Assembly (NCBI RefSeq): GCF_030944405.1
Contig: NZ_CP132339.1
Coordinates: 3,782,001-3,846,000 of the forward strand
Direction: 5' to 3'
Source of the DNA: Janthinobacterium sp. J1-1
GTDB lineage: Bacteria > Pseudomonadota > Gammaproteobacteria > Burkholderiales > Burkholderiaceae_D
Length of the DNA stretch: 64,000 bases
The translations under genes were made by a program, and so were the position numbers. The notes below the pieces were generated by a model. It was not told where the DNA came from. It searched no databases and saw only the letters and a program-made list of their open reading frames with translations. This document shows positions 25,670 through 33,778 of this stretch, piece after piece (position 1 is the stretch's first letter; every line of letters starts with the position of its first letter).

Positions 25670-25671
25670 GT
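25643..25671 (+). promoter_or_regulatory. Rightward early promoter PR
   Basis: -35 TTGCGT (25643-25648), 17-base spacer, -10 TAAAGT (25666-25671), with the third operator filling the spacer. The predicted start of transcription falls at or next to the cro ATG (25678), implying a leaderless or nearly leaderless mRNA. Confidence 0.65.
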
Positions 25672-25677
25672 GGAATC

Positions 25678-26019
25678 ATGGATATGAAAACTTACCTGAA
25701 GCAAGCCACGCCCGAACAGCGCGAGGAGTTGGCCGATATCGTGAAATCATCGGTCGGCTACTTCTACCTCATCGGCGGAGGGCACCGGCACCCCGGCGAT
25801 AAGCTTTGCAGGCGTCTGGTGGCGGCCGAGCCAAAGCTCACGCTGCACGAATTGCGTCCAGATATTTGGGATGCCCCGGCCACACCCATCACCCGCCGCG
25901 CCACCGATCCCGCTCCGGCACCAGGCCACGCCGGCCGCCAGCCGCCCACGACGAACGGCATCCTCGACACCGTGCCAGACCACGCTGCTGTCGGCATCGA
26001 CGCGAGAGGGATTCCATGA
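25678..26019 (+). CDS. Cro-like regulator (YdaS type)
   Basis: 113 residues. The first 65 form a YdaS/Cro-like helix-turn-helix: MKTYLKQATPEQREELADIV, then GDKLCRRLVAAEPKLTLHEL and RPDIWD. The rest is a Pro/Ala-rich tail. It is the first gene of the rightward operon and divergent from the repressor, so it is the likely Cro equivalent. Confidence 0.82.
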   Translation: MDMKTYLKQATPEQREELADIVKSSVGYFYLIGGGHRHPGDKLCRRLVAAEPKLTLHELRPDIWDAPATPITRRATDPAPAPGHAGRQPPTTNGILDTVPDHAAVGIDARGIP

Positions 26020-26119
26020 TCCGCCTGATCCTCAATTCCCCGCCGTAAAGCGGGGCGCTCGACCGCCCCTGCAATTTCGCTGTACCCAAACCCTGTAACA
26101 CCGACCACCAGGAGAAACC

Positions 26120-26407
26120 ATGAAGTTGAAACAAAAACGCACCGCGCTCGTCAAGAGTTACATCACGGAAGAGAACAAGGACGCCCTGCAAGCCGCCTGC
26201 GCGGCCAAGGGCAAGTCGATCAGCGACGTGCTGAACGAATGCACCATCGTGATCATCCGTGACCACCATGACACCCGGCCGAAACGGAATGATACGCCGC
26301 CGTTCTCGGGCGGGAATAGACCCAAATCGCGGGAAAAACTGGGCCCACTCCAGGCGCAGCGCCCCAGCTTCGGCGTCGTCCCGCGCGTCGTTCGGATGCG
26401 GGTTTAA
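26120..26407 (+). CDS. Small basic protein, possible ribbon-helix-helix
   Basis: 95 residues. ALVKSYITEENKDALQAACA followed by AKGKSISDVLNECTIVIIRD fits a short beta strand plus two helices, as in Arc/CopG-like regulators. The start has AGGAGAAA upstream. The basic C-terminal tail is unusual. Confidence 0.65.
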   Translation: MKLKQKRTALVKSYITEENKDALQAACAAKGKSISDVLNECTIVIIRDHHDTRPKRNDTPPFSGGNRPKSREKLGPLQAQRPSFGVVPRVVRMRV

Positions 26408-26424
26408 CGGCATGGAGGCGGCTA

Positions 26425-26640
26425 TTGAATAAACAACCCGAGGTCACGGCCGAGGAAAAAGAGCTCATCTTCCAGCGCTCGATGATTTACCGCCAGGCAG
26501 AGAAAGACCTGCAGGGTGCCAAGGACGGGGAAGGCGAGAGCGCGGCGAAGGCCGCACACAAGGAAGCGCGCCAGAAATGGCGCGATGCCACAGACAGGGT
26601 GGCGCGGAAATACGAAGTGCCGCGCCGCGAACCGCCGTAA
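26425..26640 (+). CDS. Small helical protein, TTG start
   Basis: 71 residues, charged and helical (TAEEKELIFQRSMIYRQAEK). The TTG at 26425 was chosen because GGAGG lies six bases upstream at ideal spacing. No family recognised. Confidence 0.6.
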   Translation: MNKQPEVTAEEKELIFQRSMIYRQAEKDLQGAKDGEGESAAKAAHKEARQKWRDATDRVARKYEVPRREPP

Positions 26641-26718
26641 CTGGGCTCGCACCCGACAACTACAGCATCACACGGCCGCCTGGCGGCCGATTTATCCACC
26701 ATCAATCAGGAGCATGAC

Positions 26719-26994
26719 ATGTCGCAAACCCCCATCCATTCCCCGAGCCAGGCGCTGGGCAACGCCGCCGGCAACTGTCAGCTGCTCGACGCCGTGATGG
26801 CAAAGCTTGGCCTGAAGAACGATGCGGCGCTGTCGCGCGCGCTCGAAGTCGCGCCGCCGGTGATTTCGAAGATCCGCCACGGCCGCCTGCCCGTCGGCGC
26901 CACGCTGCTGATCCGCATGCACGAAGTGACCGATATCGCGATCCGCGAATTGAAGGCCATCGCCACGCCGGCCGCGCCAGAGGTGGCAGTTTGA
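26719..26994 (+). CDS. CII-like helix-turn-helix regulator
   Basis: 91 residues. LLDAVMAKLGLKNDAALSRA followed by LEVAPPVISKIRHGRLPVGA and TLLIRMHEVTDIAIRELKAI is a complete XRE-type DNA-binding domain. Its place after cro matches lambda cII. The ribosome site is CAGGAGCA. Confidence 0.75.
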   Translation: MSQTPIHSPSQALGNAAGNCQLLDAVMAKLGLKNDAALSRALEVAPPVISKIRHGRLPVGATLLIRMHEVTDIAIRELKAIATPAAPEVAV

Positions 26995-27173
26995 CCTGGA
27001 AGACCATGCAGCCGGAAGGCGGCATATCGGCGCAGGCCGGGCAGGGCGCGCAGCAGCACGACCAGATCGAGCCGAATCCCGATTACGTACGGCCGCACGA
27101 CCCGGACCCTGGCCATGTTCGCGCGCTGGCGCACTACATGGCAATGGCCGCTGAATTACTGGCTGAGCAATAA
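26991..27173 (+). CDS. Small hypothetical protein, coupled TTG start
   Basis: 60 residues. The TTG at 26991 overlaps the stop of the regulator gene (TTGA); an ATG at 27006 is an alternative. The C-terminal half is helical (ALAHYMAMAAELLAEQ). Confidence 0.5.
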   Translation: MTWKTMQPEGGISAQAGQGAQQHDQIEPNPDYVRPHDPDPGHVRALAHYMAMAAELLAEQ

Positions 27174-27197
27174 AAAAGCCCGCGTGCAAGCGGGCTT
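27174..27197. terminator. Hairpin after the early regulators
   Basis: AAGCCCGC / GCGGGCTT with a six-base loop. The U-tract is on the leftward strand (TTTTTT after the stem when read leftward), while rightward reading gives only CTTCATG. It may stop antisense transcription or act weakly in both directions. Confidence 0.6.
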
Positions 27198-27223
27198 CAT
27201 GAAACTTTACGTGAGGTAACACG

Positions 27224-27919
27224 ATGGAAATGATTATACCACCGGGCGGTTTGCTGATGACCAGCGTCGAAATTGCGGCGCTGACCAGCAAGCGTCACGA
27301 CCAGGTGCTGCGCACGGCCCGGGACTTGGCCGCGCAGGGCATAACACAATCTGTGGAATGCCAGTACCGCGCCACAGTTGGCGGCCGCGAGTATCCAATG
27401 CACCAACTGACTAAGCGCGATTCACTTGTTCTGGTCGCCCGACTGTCGCCCGAGTTCACTGGCCGCATCGTTGACCGCTGGATGGAACTGGAAGCGGTTA
27501 TCGCGGTGCCGGCCATCAAGACGCCCGCAACTTTCAGCGCCGCACTGCGCCTGGCCGCCGAGCAAGCCGAGATCATCGAAGAGCAAGCAGCCAAGATCAC
27601 CAGTGACGCGCCGAAGGTTTTGTTTGCCGAGACAATCCGCGCCATCGATGGAGTTTGCCATATCGATAAGGTAGGCAAGATGATCGGCATCGGGCGCACT
27701 AAGCTTTTCAGGCGCCTGCGCGAGGATCATATTCTGATCGAGGGCAGCCGCATGCCGTATCAGAAATACATCGACAAGGGCTATTTCACCGTCATCGAGG
27801 GAAGCCCGTACAAGGATAGCAAGGGCGTGGAGCATCCGACGTTCACCGCCATGGTGACCGGTGCTGGCCAGGTCTTCCTGGTTCGCAAGTATGCAAAAGT
27901 CGGAGGCGCTGAATCGTGA
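27224..27919 (+). CDS. Rha-type regulatory protein with KilAC domain
   Basis: 231 residues. N-terminal Rha domain: MTSVEIAALTSKRHDQVLRT then GREYPMHQLTKRDSLVLVAR and GRIVDRWMELE. C-terminal KilAC/antirepressor domain: VGKMIGIGRTKLFRRLREDH with QKYIDKGYFTVIEG and TFTAMVTGAGQVFL. Such proteins control phage growth and antagonise repressors. The final codon overlaps the next gene's GTG. Confidence 0.88.
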   Translation: MEMIIPPGGLLMTSVEIAALTSKRHDQVLRTARDLAAQGITQSVECQYRATVGGREYPMHQLTKRDSLVLVARLSPEFTGRIVDRWMELEAVIAVPAIKTPATFSAALRLAAEQAEIIEEQAAKITSDAPKVLFAETIRAIDGVCHIDKVGKMIGIGRTKLFRRLREDHILIEGSRMPYQKYIDKGYFTVIEGSPYKDSKGVEHPTFTAMVTGAGQVFLVRKYAKVGGAES

Positions 27920-28227
27920 ATGCTCAAGCAAATAAAGCAGCGGCAGAGGCGAGTCTCGCGCGCCTGATCGTATTGGCGAACATCGGCGAATTGACGCTGA
28001 CGCATCACCGCGCATCGGTAGCAACCGGCGCCGCAAAGGTGGCGTACCACCAGGCGATCAAGGAATACGAATGCGGCGAGGGTCGAATTCACCCGGGCTG
28101 GCCCGGCTGGGATGAGTTGAAGGCGGAAACTGCAACCGAATTTGCTGCCTATCAAGCGGCCAAGCGCGCCGCGAGCAAGATCAAGGGCCGGCTGGATAGT
28201 GCTTGCCGCAAGGCGGTGCATCCATGA
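27916..28227 (+). CDS. Hypothetical phage protein, GTG start
   Basis: 103 residues, helical and Ala-rich, with GEGRIHPGWPGWDELKAETA in the middle. Translationally coupled on both sides (GTGA at the start, ATGA at the end). Confidence 0.65.
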   Translation: MNAQANKAAAEASLARLIVLANIGELTLTHHRASVATGAAKVAYHQAIKEYECGEGRIHPGWPGWDELKAETATEFAAYQAAKRAASKIKGRLDSACRKAVHP

Positions 28228-28697
28228 CCGCCCCAGCCATGCGCATTCGCTGCACCACCATGACCGAGCAGCGCACTGCCAACCTCAAAAGCCTGATAGC
28301 AGAACTGGCCGCCCGCGAAATGCAGGCCGACGATATCTGCGCCCATCTGAAAATGTCGCCATCCGGCGCACGCAAATACATCGCCGACCTTCGCGCCGCT
28401 GGCGTGGCGGTGCTGGCGCGCTACGCTGACGGCACAGCGACTTACTTGGGCAAGGCCTGCTACCGCCTGGTGAGCGACCCGCTGCTCGTGAGCGAGTTCC
28501 TGGGGCGGATCGAGCAAAACAAGCACCAGCCGCGCATCCCGGCGCCACCAGTGCGCGCGCTGCCTGTGCTGCCTGGCCGCAGTTTCCATATCATGGCCGA
28601 CGATACCCACTTTGCAGTCCGCATCAACCGCCACCCGGCGATGCGCGATCCGCTTGTGGCCGCGCTGTTCGGGCCGGCTGGCGAGGTGCGCCCATGA
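28224..28697 (+). CDS. Winged-helix phage protein
   Basis: 157 residues. Residues ~12-60 (LIAELAAREMQADDICAHLK then MSPSGARKYIADLRAAGVAV) form a winged helix. The C-terminal RINRHPAMRDPLVAALFGPA is shared, in part, with the end of the protein at 36869-37276 (DPLVAALFG), suggesting paralogy or a common short interaction motif. Confidence 0.7.
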   Translation: MTAPAMRIRCTTMTEQRTANLKSLIAELAAREMQADDICAHLKMSPSGARKYIADLRAAGVAVLARYADGTATYLGKACYRLVSDPLLVSEFLGRIEQNKHQPRIPAPPVRALPVLPGRSFHIMADDTHFAVRINRHPAMRDPLVAALFGPAGEVRP

Positions 28698-30583
28698 GCC
28701 GCGAACTGATCACCAGTACCAGAGAATTCCGCCACTTTCACTTTTGCTGCGGCCTTGGCGGCGGCAAACAGGGCTTTAATGCCGCGCAGCCGCAAGTTGG
28801 CAGCATGGCCGCGACGCTGCGCTGTATCGGCGGCATCGACAATGACCCAGCCGCGATCCGCGACTTCGACCGGGCCGGCCCTGGTCGTCCTGGTACCGTC
28901 ATGGACCTGTTCACGCGCGCCCAGTACACGGCCTTTCACGGAAAAGAACCGCCAGCAGGTTGGCGCGAGGCCACCGCCGTCGACATCCGACGTGCTGCCG
29001 GCAACGAATCGCCGAACATCGTTTTCATCAGCTCCCCATGCAAGGGCGCCAGCGGCCTGCTGAGCGAGACGCTGAGCAAGACGGCCAAATACCAGGCATT
29101 GAACGAACTGACGCTGCGCTGCATCTGGCTGATGTGCGAGGCCTGGGCCGACAACCCCGTCGACCTGATCGTGTTCGAGAACGTGCCGCGCCTGGCCACG
29201 CGCGGCCGGCACCTGCTGGACCAGATCAACCAGCTGCTCCAGCAGTTCGGCTACGCCGTGGCCGAAACGACGCACGACTGCGGCGAGCTGGGTGGCCTGG
29301 CGCAAAGCCGCAAACGGTTCCTGCTGGTGGCGCGCCACATGGAAAAAGTGCCGCCATTTCTCTATGAGCCAGAGCGTAAGCGCCTGCGCGCGGTCGGCGA
29401 CGTGCTGGGCCGCATGCCGTTCCCTGGCGATGCCGCTGGCGGCCCGATGCATCGCATCCCGCGTCTGCAGTGGAAAACGTGGGTGCGCCTGGCGTTCGTG
29501 GAGGCCGGCAGCGACTGGCGCAGCCTGAACAAGCTGGCTGTCGAGGACGGGTACCTGAGCGAATACCTGATCCTGCCCGAGCGCAGCCACGATTACCTCG
29601 GCGTCAACGCCTGGGACGAGCATGTCGGCGCTGTGTCCGGACGCGGCACGCCGACAACGGGGGCGTATTCTGTCGCCGATCCGCGCATGGATACGGTTGC
29701 TGAATACAGTCAGTACGGCGTCATGCCGTGGGGCGCAACCAGTGGAGTGGTCAGCGCGCAGTCAGCACCTGGTGGCGGCCGGTACTCCGTCGCAGATCCG
29801 CGCCCGGCAGACGGCCCGACGTTCAGCAAGTACGCGGTTACTCGCTGGGAAAAGCAATCCGGAACCGTGATTGGTGGCGGCGCCCAGGGCGCCTGTGCCG
29901 TGGCTGATCCACGGTCCAGCACCGGGTTTGGCGGCAAGGGCAAATATTTGGTCACGCCATTCGATGCGAATGCAGGGGTTGTGATCGCGGAAAGCACGAC
30001 AGGCCATGGGGCATTCTGTGTCGCCGATCCGCGCGCGATCAATCGCCAAAAGGGTGATGCGTTCCTGACCGGCGGCCACTACGGCGTGCTGCCGTGGGAT
30101 GGCCAGAGCGGCGCCGTCAGCGCTTCGGCCGGCTACGACAATGGCCGCTGGAGCATCGCAGACCCGCGCATTGACGAAGCGCCACAGCTGCCGGCCTTGA
30201 ACCAGAAAACGGTCGCGCTGATCCGCGCGCTCGATGGCACCTGGCACCGGCCGTTCACCACGCTGGAACTTGGGGCGCTGCAATCGCTGATCGATCCGGA
30301 CGAGCACTGGTCGACCGATCCGAAAATTCAGCGTGAGATTGACGAGCACAAGCGCCGGACTGGCGCCAGCGCGTTCCCGCTGCTCGATGGCACCAACGAT
30401 AGCGCGCACCGCGAGCGCATCGGCAATGCTGTGCCGAAGCTGGCCGCGCAGGCCATTGGCGAGGTGATGGGCACCACGTTGCTTCTTGCCGCGGCCGGCG
30501 AGACGTTCATGCTCAGCGCCATGCCGATATGGGTGCAGCCCGTGGCGATCGCTATTGCTGCGTCGCAAGGACCAACGCCATGA
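28694..30583 (+). CDS. C5-cytosine DNA methyltransferase with five internal repeats
   Basis: 629 residues. The C5-MTase motifs are in order: I HFCCGLGGGKQGF (17-28), IV SSPCKGAS with catalytic C116, VI FENV (161-164), VIII QSRKRFLLVA and X RIGNAVPKLAAQ near the end. The PCQ glutamine is replaced by lysine. Where a target-recognition domain is expected (about 305-500), there are five copies of a 37-45 residue unit marked by (V/I)ADPR and a preceding YGVxPW...SGxVS. It would methylate phage DNA against host restriction, and heads the modification cluster. Confidence 0.9.
   Translation: MSRELITSTREFRHFHFCCGLGGGKQGFNAAQPQVGSMAATLRCIGGIDNDPAAIRDFDRAGPGRPGTVMDLFTRAQYTAFHGKEPPAGWREATAVDIRRAAGNESPNIVFISSPCKGASGLLSETLSKTAKYQALNELTLRCIWLMCEAWADNPVDLIVFENVPRLATRGRHLLDQINQLLQQFGYAVAETTHDCGELGGLAQSRKRFLLVARHMEKVPPFLYEPERKRLRAVGDVLGRMPFPGDAAGGPMHRIPRLQWKTWVRLAFVEAGSDWRSLNKLAVEDGYLSEYLILPERSHDYLGVNAWDEHVGAVSGRGTPTTGAYSVADPRMDTVAEYSQYGVMPWGATSGVVSAQSAPGGGRYSVADPRPADGPTFSKYAVTRWEKQSGTVIGGGAQGACAVADPRSSTGFGGKGKYLVTPFDANAGVVIAESTTGHGAFCVADPRAINRQKGDAFLTGGHYGVLPWDGQSGAVSASAGYDNGRWSIADPRIDEAPQLPALNQKTVALIRALDGTWHRPFTTLELGALQSLIDPDEHWSTDPKIQREIDEHKRRTGASAFPLLDGTNDSAHRERIGNAVPKLAAQAIGEVMGTTLLLAAAGETFMLSAMPIWVQPVAIAIAASQGPTP
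29608..30169 (+). repeat. Five coding repeats inside the C5-MTase
   Basis: The VADPR/IADPR codons begin at 29672, 29789, 29900, 30020 and 30155, so spacings are 39, 37, 40 and 45 codons. Nucleotide sequence differs more than the protein, indicating old, selected repeats rather than fresh tandem duplication. Confidence 0.85.
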
Positions 30584-31110
30584 GCGCCATCCAGTTCTGC
30601 CTCGACTTCGAGGCAATTGTCGAGGTCGCGCCGCAGTCGGGTGTCAAGGTCAAGCGCAGCTCACCGAAGGTGGGAGCTATCGAGCAGGAAGCGGAGCGTT
30701 TGCGCAAGGCGGCCTACTGGCAAGCGAAGGATGCCGAAGAACAGGCCGATGCGCGCGCCTACTGGTCTGTCGGCATGGTGACCGGCCTTCCGTTGTTCAG
30801 CGAAGTGCAGGATAGCAGCCAGAAATATACGCAGATGCTGCCGGGCGTGATCGAGTCGATCGAGGGCGACCTGGCCAGCGTGCGCATTTATGCCGCGCCC
30901 GAGTACGGCTGTTGGCTTGAGAACTACCCAATCCACCTGAAGCTGGCGATCAACGTGCGACTACGCGATCTGGGTAGGCATGGCCTGAGCGAGGGGCTGC
31001 AACGCATCGTCGATGGCGGCCTACTGGCTACCGGCGACGCGGAGCTGGCCGCCGATGTGCGCGGCCGCGCCAACGTTGTGCATGAGCGCGAGATTGCGAG
31101 GGTGGCGTGA
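30580..31110 (+). CDS. Hypothetical phage protein
   Basis: 176 residues starting MSAIQFCLDFEAIVEVAPQS. A helical N-terminal half with VGAIEQEAERLRKAAYWQAK and a beta-rich centre (IEGDLASVRIYAAPEYGCWL). Start overlaps the methyltransferase stop. Not recognised. Confidence 0.65.
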   Translation: MSAIQFCLDFEAIVEVAPQSGVKVKRSSPKVGAIEQEAERLRKAAYWQAKDAEEQADARAYWSVGMVTGLPLFSEVQDSSQKYTQMLPGVIESIEGDLASVRIYAAPEYGCWLENYPIHLKLAINVRLRDLGRHGLSEGLQRIVDGGLLATGDAELAADVRGRANVVHEREIARVA

Positions 31111-31115
31111 CCACC

Positions 31116-31304
31116 CTATTCACGAAAAGCGGATCCGCCGATCGGTCCAGGCATTGGCTCCGCATCGCTAAATTTCGCGAGGAAATCAAACACCGTGCCG
31201 GAGTTGGACTTCAGCCATTCGGCGGCCTCGTCATGCCTGGCCTGGGTTTCAAATTTGAAAAACTGATGACCCACGAAGATCATTTTTGCTGTCTCGGTTC
31301 CCAT
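31116..31304 (-). CDS. Small reverse-strand hypothetical gene
   Basis: 62 residues starting MGTETAKMIFVGHQFFKFET. AAGGAGC lies eight bases before the ATG. It is opposite to the operon around it and could be a moron or a local antisense regulator. Confidence 0.55.
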   Translation of the reverse strand: MGTETAKMIFVGHQFFKFETQARHDEAAEWLKSNSGTVFDFLAKFSDAEPMPGPIGGSAFRE

Positions 31305-31390
31305 GCTCTGCTCCTTATTAACGATGCGCGAACTCTAAACCAAAACAAGAAAATTGTCAAATTAACCATATTTGATCAATGGAGAAATGA

Positions 31391-31822
31391 ATGATCGCTA
31401 ACCCTGCGCAAATTACCCGTCACCATCTGGCAAACCAAGCTGCGCCCGACTTCTCCCTGAAGCGAAAGGCCTGCGCCTGCGGCAAGGCCAGCACCGCCAA
31501 ACAACTGTCCCTGCACGGCAAATGCGCCGCCTGCTCGCTGGCCGCAGTCCGCGCTGCAATCATGCCTGGCGACTTCGCCAAGCTGCAGCACATGCTCGGC
31601 GCCGTGAAGCAATACCCGAAATCCAAGTGGGGCTGGCGTAACTACTATGCCGCCGGCGGCGGACAGGTGCGCGAGGCCATGGAGCGCCTGGTGGCCGCCG
31701 GCCTCGCCACGGCTGGCCGGGCCGCCAACGAAATGACCTACTTCCATGCCACCCGCCTGGGCTGCAAGGCTGCAGGCCTCGATGGCGCTGGCATCAAGCG
31801 CGCGATGGAGGATGAATCGTGA
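31391..31822 (+). CDS. Hypothetical phage protein with Cys pairs
   Basis: 143 residues. CACGKASTAKQLSLHGKCAA followed by CSL gives a possible zinc knuckle at 28-50, and the remainder is a winged-helix-like module (WGWRNYYAAGGGQVREAMER). Its ribosome site is GGAGAA. End overlaps the next GTG. Confidence 0.65.
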   Translation: MIANPAQITRHHLANQAAPDFSLKRKACACGKASTAKQLSLHGKCAACSLAAVRAAIMPGDFAKLQHMLGAVKQYPKSKWGWRNYYAAGGGQVREAMERLVAAGLATAGRAANEMTYFHATRLGCKAAGLDGAGIKRAMEDES

Positions 31823-32436
31823 CCATCAAAATCTCAACCGCAACCGTATTCCACGGCGGCCGGCGCCGCTGGTTCTCGCTGGGGCCCGCCTGCCGCGCGG
31901 AAGCCTGTGCCATCGTCAATCGGTTCTGTGACTGCGAGCCGTGGGATGGCGATCACGTTACGCCCCCGGTTGTCTGCGCGCTGCACCGCGATCCGGCGCG
32001 CCGCGAGCGCCTGGTCAACTGGCTGGCCGCCCGCGTGCGTCGTCAGCGCTCGATCGAGCCGGTGGCGGCGCCTGCGCCCGAACAGCGCGCGCTGGCGGCG
32101 TGCCGGGAGCTGGCCGCAGCCACTGGCGAGGTCAAGCGCATCAGCAAGGTCATCGGCGACAACCTGAGCGCATGCCCGATGATGAAAGACCCTATTGAAT
32201 TCAACGAGAGAGGCCCGGCCACACACCTTTCGCAGGCCTACGCCTCCGAAAACGTCGAGAACGACAGTGGCCATGGCATGCACAAGGAATGGATGGAGCC
32301 GAGCGACGCACTGGAAATCATCAGCGCATGCCCGCATTGCCTCGCCGCCCACAACGCAATTCAAGAGCGCAAGGTCGCGCGCCGCCGGCTGGGCGCGGCG
32401 CGCCGTGCTGTGACGATGATCGGAAAGTCAACATGA
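31819..32436 (+). CDS. Hypothetical phage protein, GTG start
   Basis: 205 residues. C-terminal ACPHCLAAHNAIQERKVARR RLG is typical of small phage proteins with a CxxC next to a basic helix, and the protein may bind nucleic acid. The N-terminal half contains CDCEPW and HRDPARRERLVNW. Coupled on both ends. Confidence 0.65.
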   Translation: MTIKISTATVFHGGRRRWFSLGPACRAEACAIVNRFCDCEPWDGDHVTPPVVCALHRDPARRERLVNWLAARVRRQRSIEPVAAPAPEQRALAACRELAAATGEVKRISKVIGDNLSACPMMKDPIEFNERGPATHLSQAYASENVENDSGHGMHKEWMEPSDALEIISACPHCLAAHNAIQERKVARRRLGAARRAVTMIGKST

Positions 32437-33251
32437 ACCAGTCCGATATCTTTGCTGTCCTCGACACCATTCCAGCGCAGATCGACTCCCTGATTGCGCG
32501 CGGCGCCCTGTTCGTCATCAACCACTCTGGCGGCAAAGACAGCCAGGTCATGTACCTGCTGTTGCGCGGCCTGGTGCCTGCGGCGCAGCGCGTCATTGTG
32601 CACGCCGACTTGGGCGAGGTCGAATGGCCGGGCGCGGTCGACCACATCAAGGCTACGACCGCCGGCGAGCCGCTGCATGTCTGCCGATCGCGGCGCGGCC
32701 TGCTGCAGATGATCGAGGAGCGCGGCATGTTTCCCAGTCCGTCGCAGCGCCAGTGCACCAGCGACCTCAAGCGCGGGCCGATCGAGCGCACCGTTCGCGC
32801 CATCACGCGCGAGCGCAAGATGCTCGACATCGAGGCGTGGGGCCTGGTCGTCAACTGCATGGGCATGCGCGCCGAGGAATCGCCGGGCCGCTCGAAGTTG
32901 ACGCCATTCAAGCGACACGAAGGCAACAGCAAGGCTGGCCGCGAATGGTACGACTGGCTGCCGATCCATGACCTGACCACTGGCGAGGTGTTCGAGCACA
33001 TCGCGGCCGCCGGCCAATCTCCGCATTGGGTGTACGCAGCCGGCATGTCGCGGTTCTCGTGCTGCTTTTGCATCATGTCGAACAAGGCCGACTTGACCAC
33101 GGCTGCGCGCCTCAACCCCGACCTCTACCGCCGGTATGTCGACCTGGAGCGCAGCACTGGCCAAGTGATGATGATGCCGAGCAAGAAGCATGGCCGGCAG
33201 ACGCTTGAGCAAATCACTGGCGTGATGGTCGACCAGACGGTGATCGCATGA
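32433..33251 (+). CDS. PAPS-reductase/PP-loop family protein
   Basis: 272 residues. The PP-loop SGGKDSQVMYLLL (32-44) binds ATP as in PAPS reductase, DndC and related N-type ATP pyrophosphatases. CTSDLKRGPI follows, then GMRAEESPGRSKL, and a cysteine cluster FSCCFCIMSNK late in the protein. In phages such proteins are linked to nucleotide or DNA modification. It sits between methyltransferases in one operon, which suggests activation of a substrate or sulfur chemistry rather than assimilation. Confidence 0.85.
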   Translation: MNQSDIFAVLDTIPAQIDSLIARGALFVINHSGGKDSQVMYLLLRGLVPAAQRVIVHADLGEVEWPGAVDHIKATTAGEPLHVCRSRRGLLQMIEERGMFPSPSQRQCTSDLKRGPIERTVRAITRERKMLDIEAWGLVVNCMGMRAEESPGRSKLTPFKRHEGNSKAGREWYDWLPIHDLTTGEVFEHIAAAGQSPHWVYAAGMSRFSCCFCIMSNKADLTTAARLNPDLYRRYVDLERSTGQVMMMPSKKHGRQTLEQITGVMVDQTVIA

Positions 33252-33778
33252 AGCGCTCACCCATGAAGCCCGGCGCAAGCCTGAAAAGAACGGCTTTCGC
33301 GCGCGGCGAGCGCATCGAGGCGCGCGAAGTGTCAAAGCTCAAGCGCACCTCGCCCATGTCCAGCACCGGCATGCTCTCCGTGCAGTCGCACCAGCGCACG
33401 GCGCCGAAGTGCAAGGCCAGATTGAAATCAAAAGGTCCACGCTTGACGCCGATCCGGCGCGCCGCGCGCGGCCAGGACTGCACGCTGCGCCTGGCCGTCT
33501 GCAACTCCGACCCTGACACCACCGTGCTCTGCCACAGCAATTTCCTGGCAGACGGGAAGGGCATGGGCCTGAAGGCACCCGACACCGCTGCGGCGTTCGG
33601 CTGCAGCGCCTGCCACGACGTGCTCGACGGCCGGCGCCTGCGCCCGGCTGATCTGTCGCTGGCTGGCCTGGAGGTCGCCTTTCGCGCGGCTGTCGGCACC
33701 ACACACGAAATTTTACGGTCGATGGGCCTGCTCGATGCAGCGCCTGCCGCCATTCAACGCATTACGGAGCAATCATGA
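33248..33778 (+). CDS. YbcO/DUF1364 nuclease-like protein
   Basis: 176 residues. After a basic N-terminus the YbcO domain begins: RGQDCTLRLAVCNSDPDTTV, then LCHSNFLADGKGMGLKAPDT and FGCSACHDVLDGRR, a zinc-stabilised HNH-like beta-beta-alpha fold. The family is common in lambdoid nin regions, where it may resolve or nick recombination intermediates. Confidence 0.85.
   Translation: MKRSPMKPGASLKRTAFARGERIEAREVSKLKRTSPMSSTGMLSVQSHQRTAPKCKARLKSKGPRLTPIRRAARGQDCTLRLAVCNSDPDTTVLCHSNFLADGKGMGLKAPDTAAAFGCSACHDVLDGRRLRPADLSLAGLEVAFRAAVGTTHEILRSMGLLDAAPAAIQRITEQS

Noticed and set aside
26016-26048. Ten-residue ORF after the cro-like gene
   Set aside because: Too short and without a ribosome site or overlap to support it.
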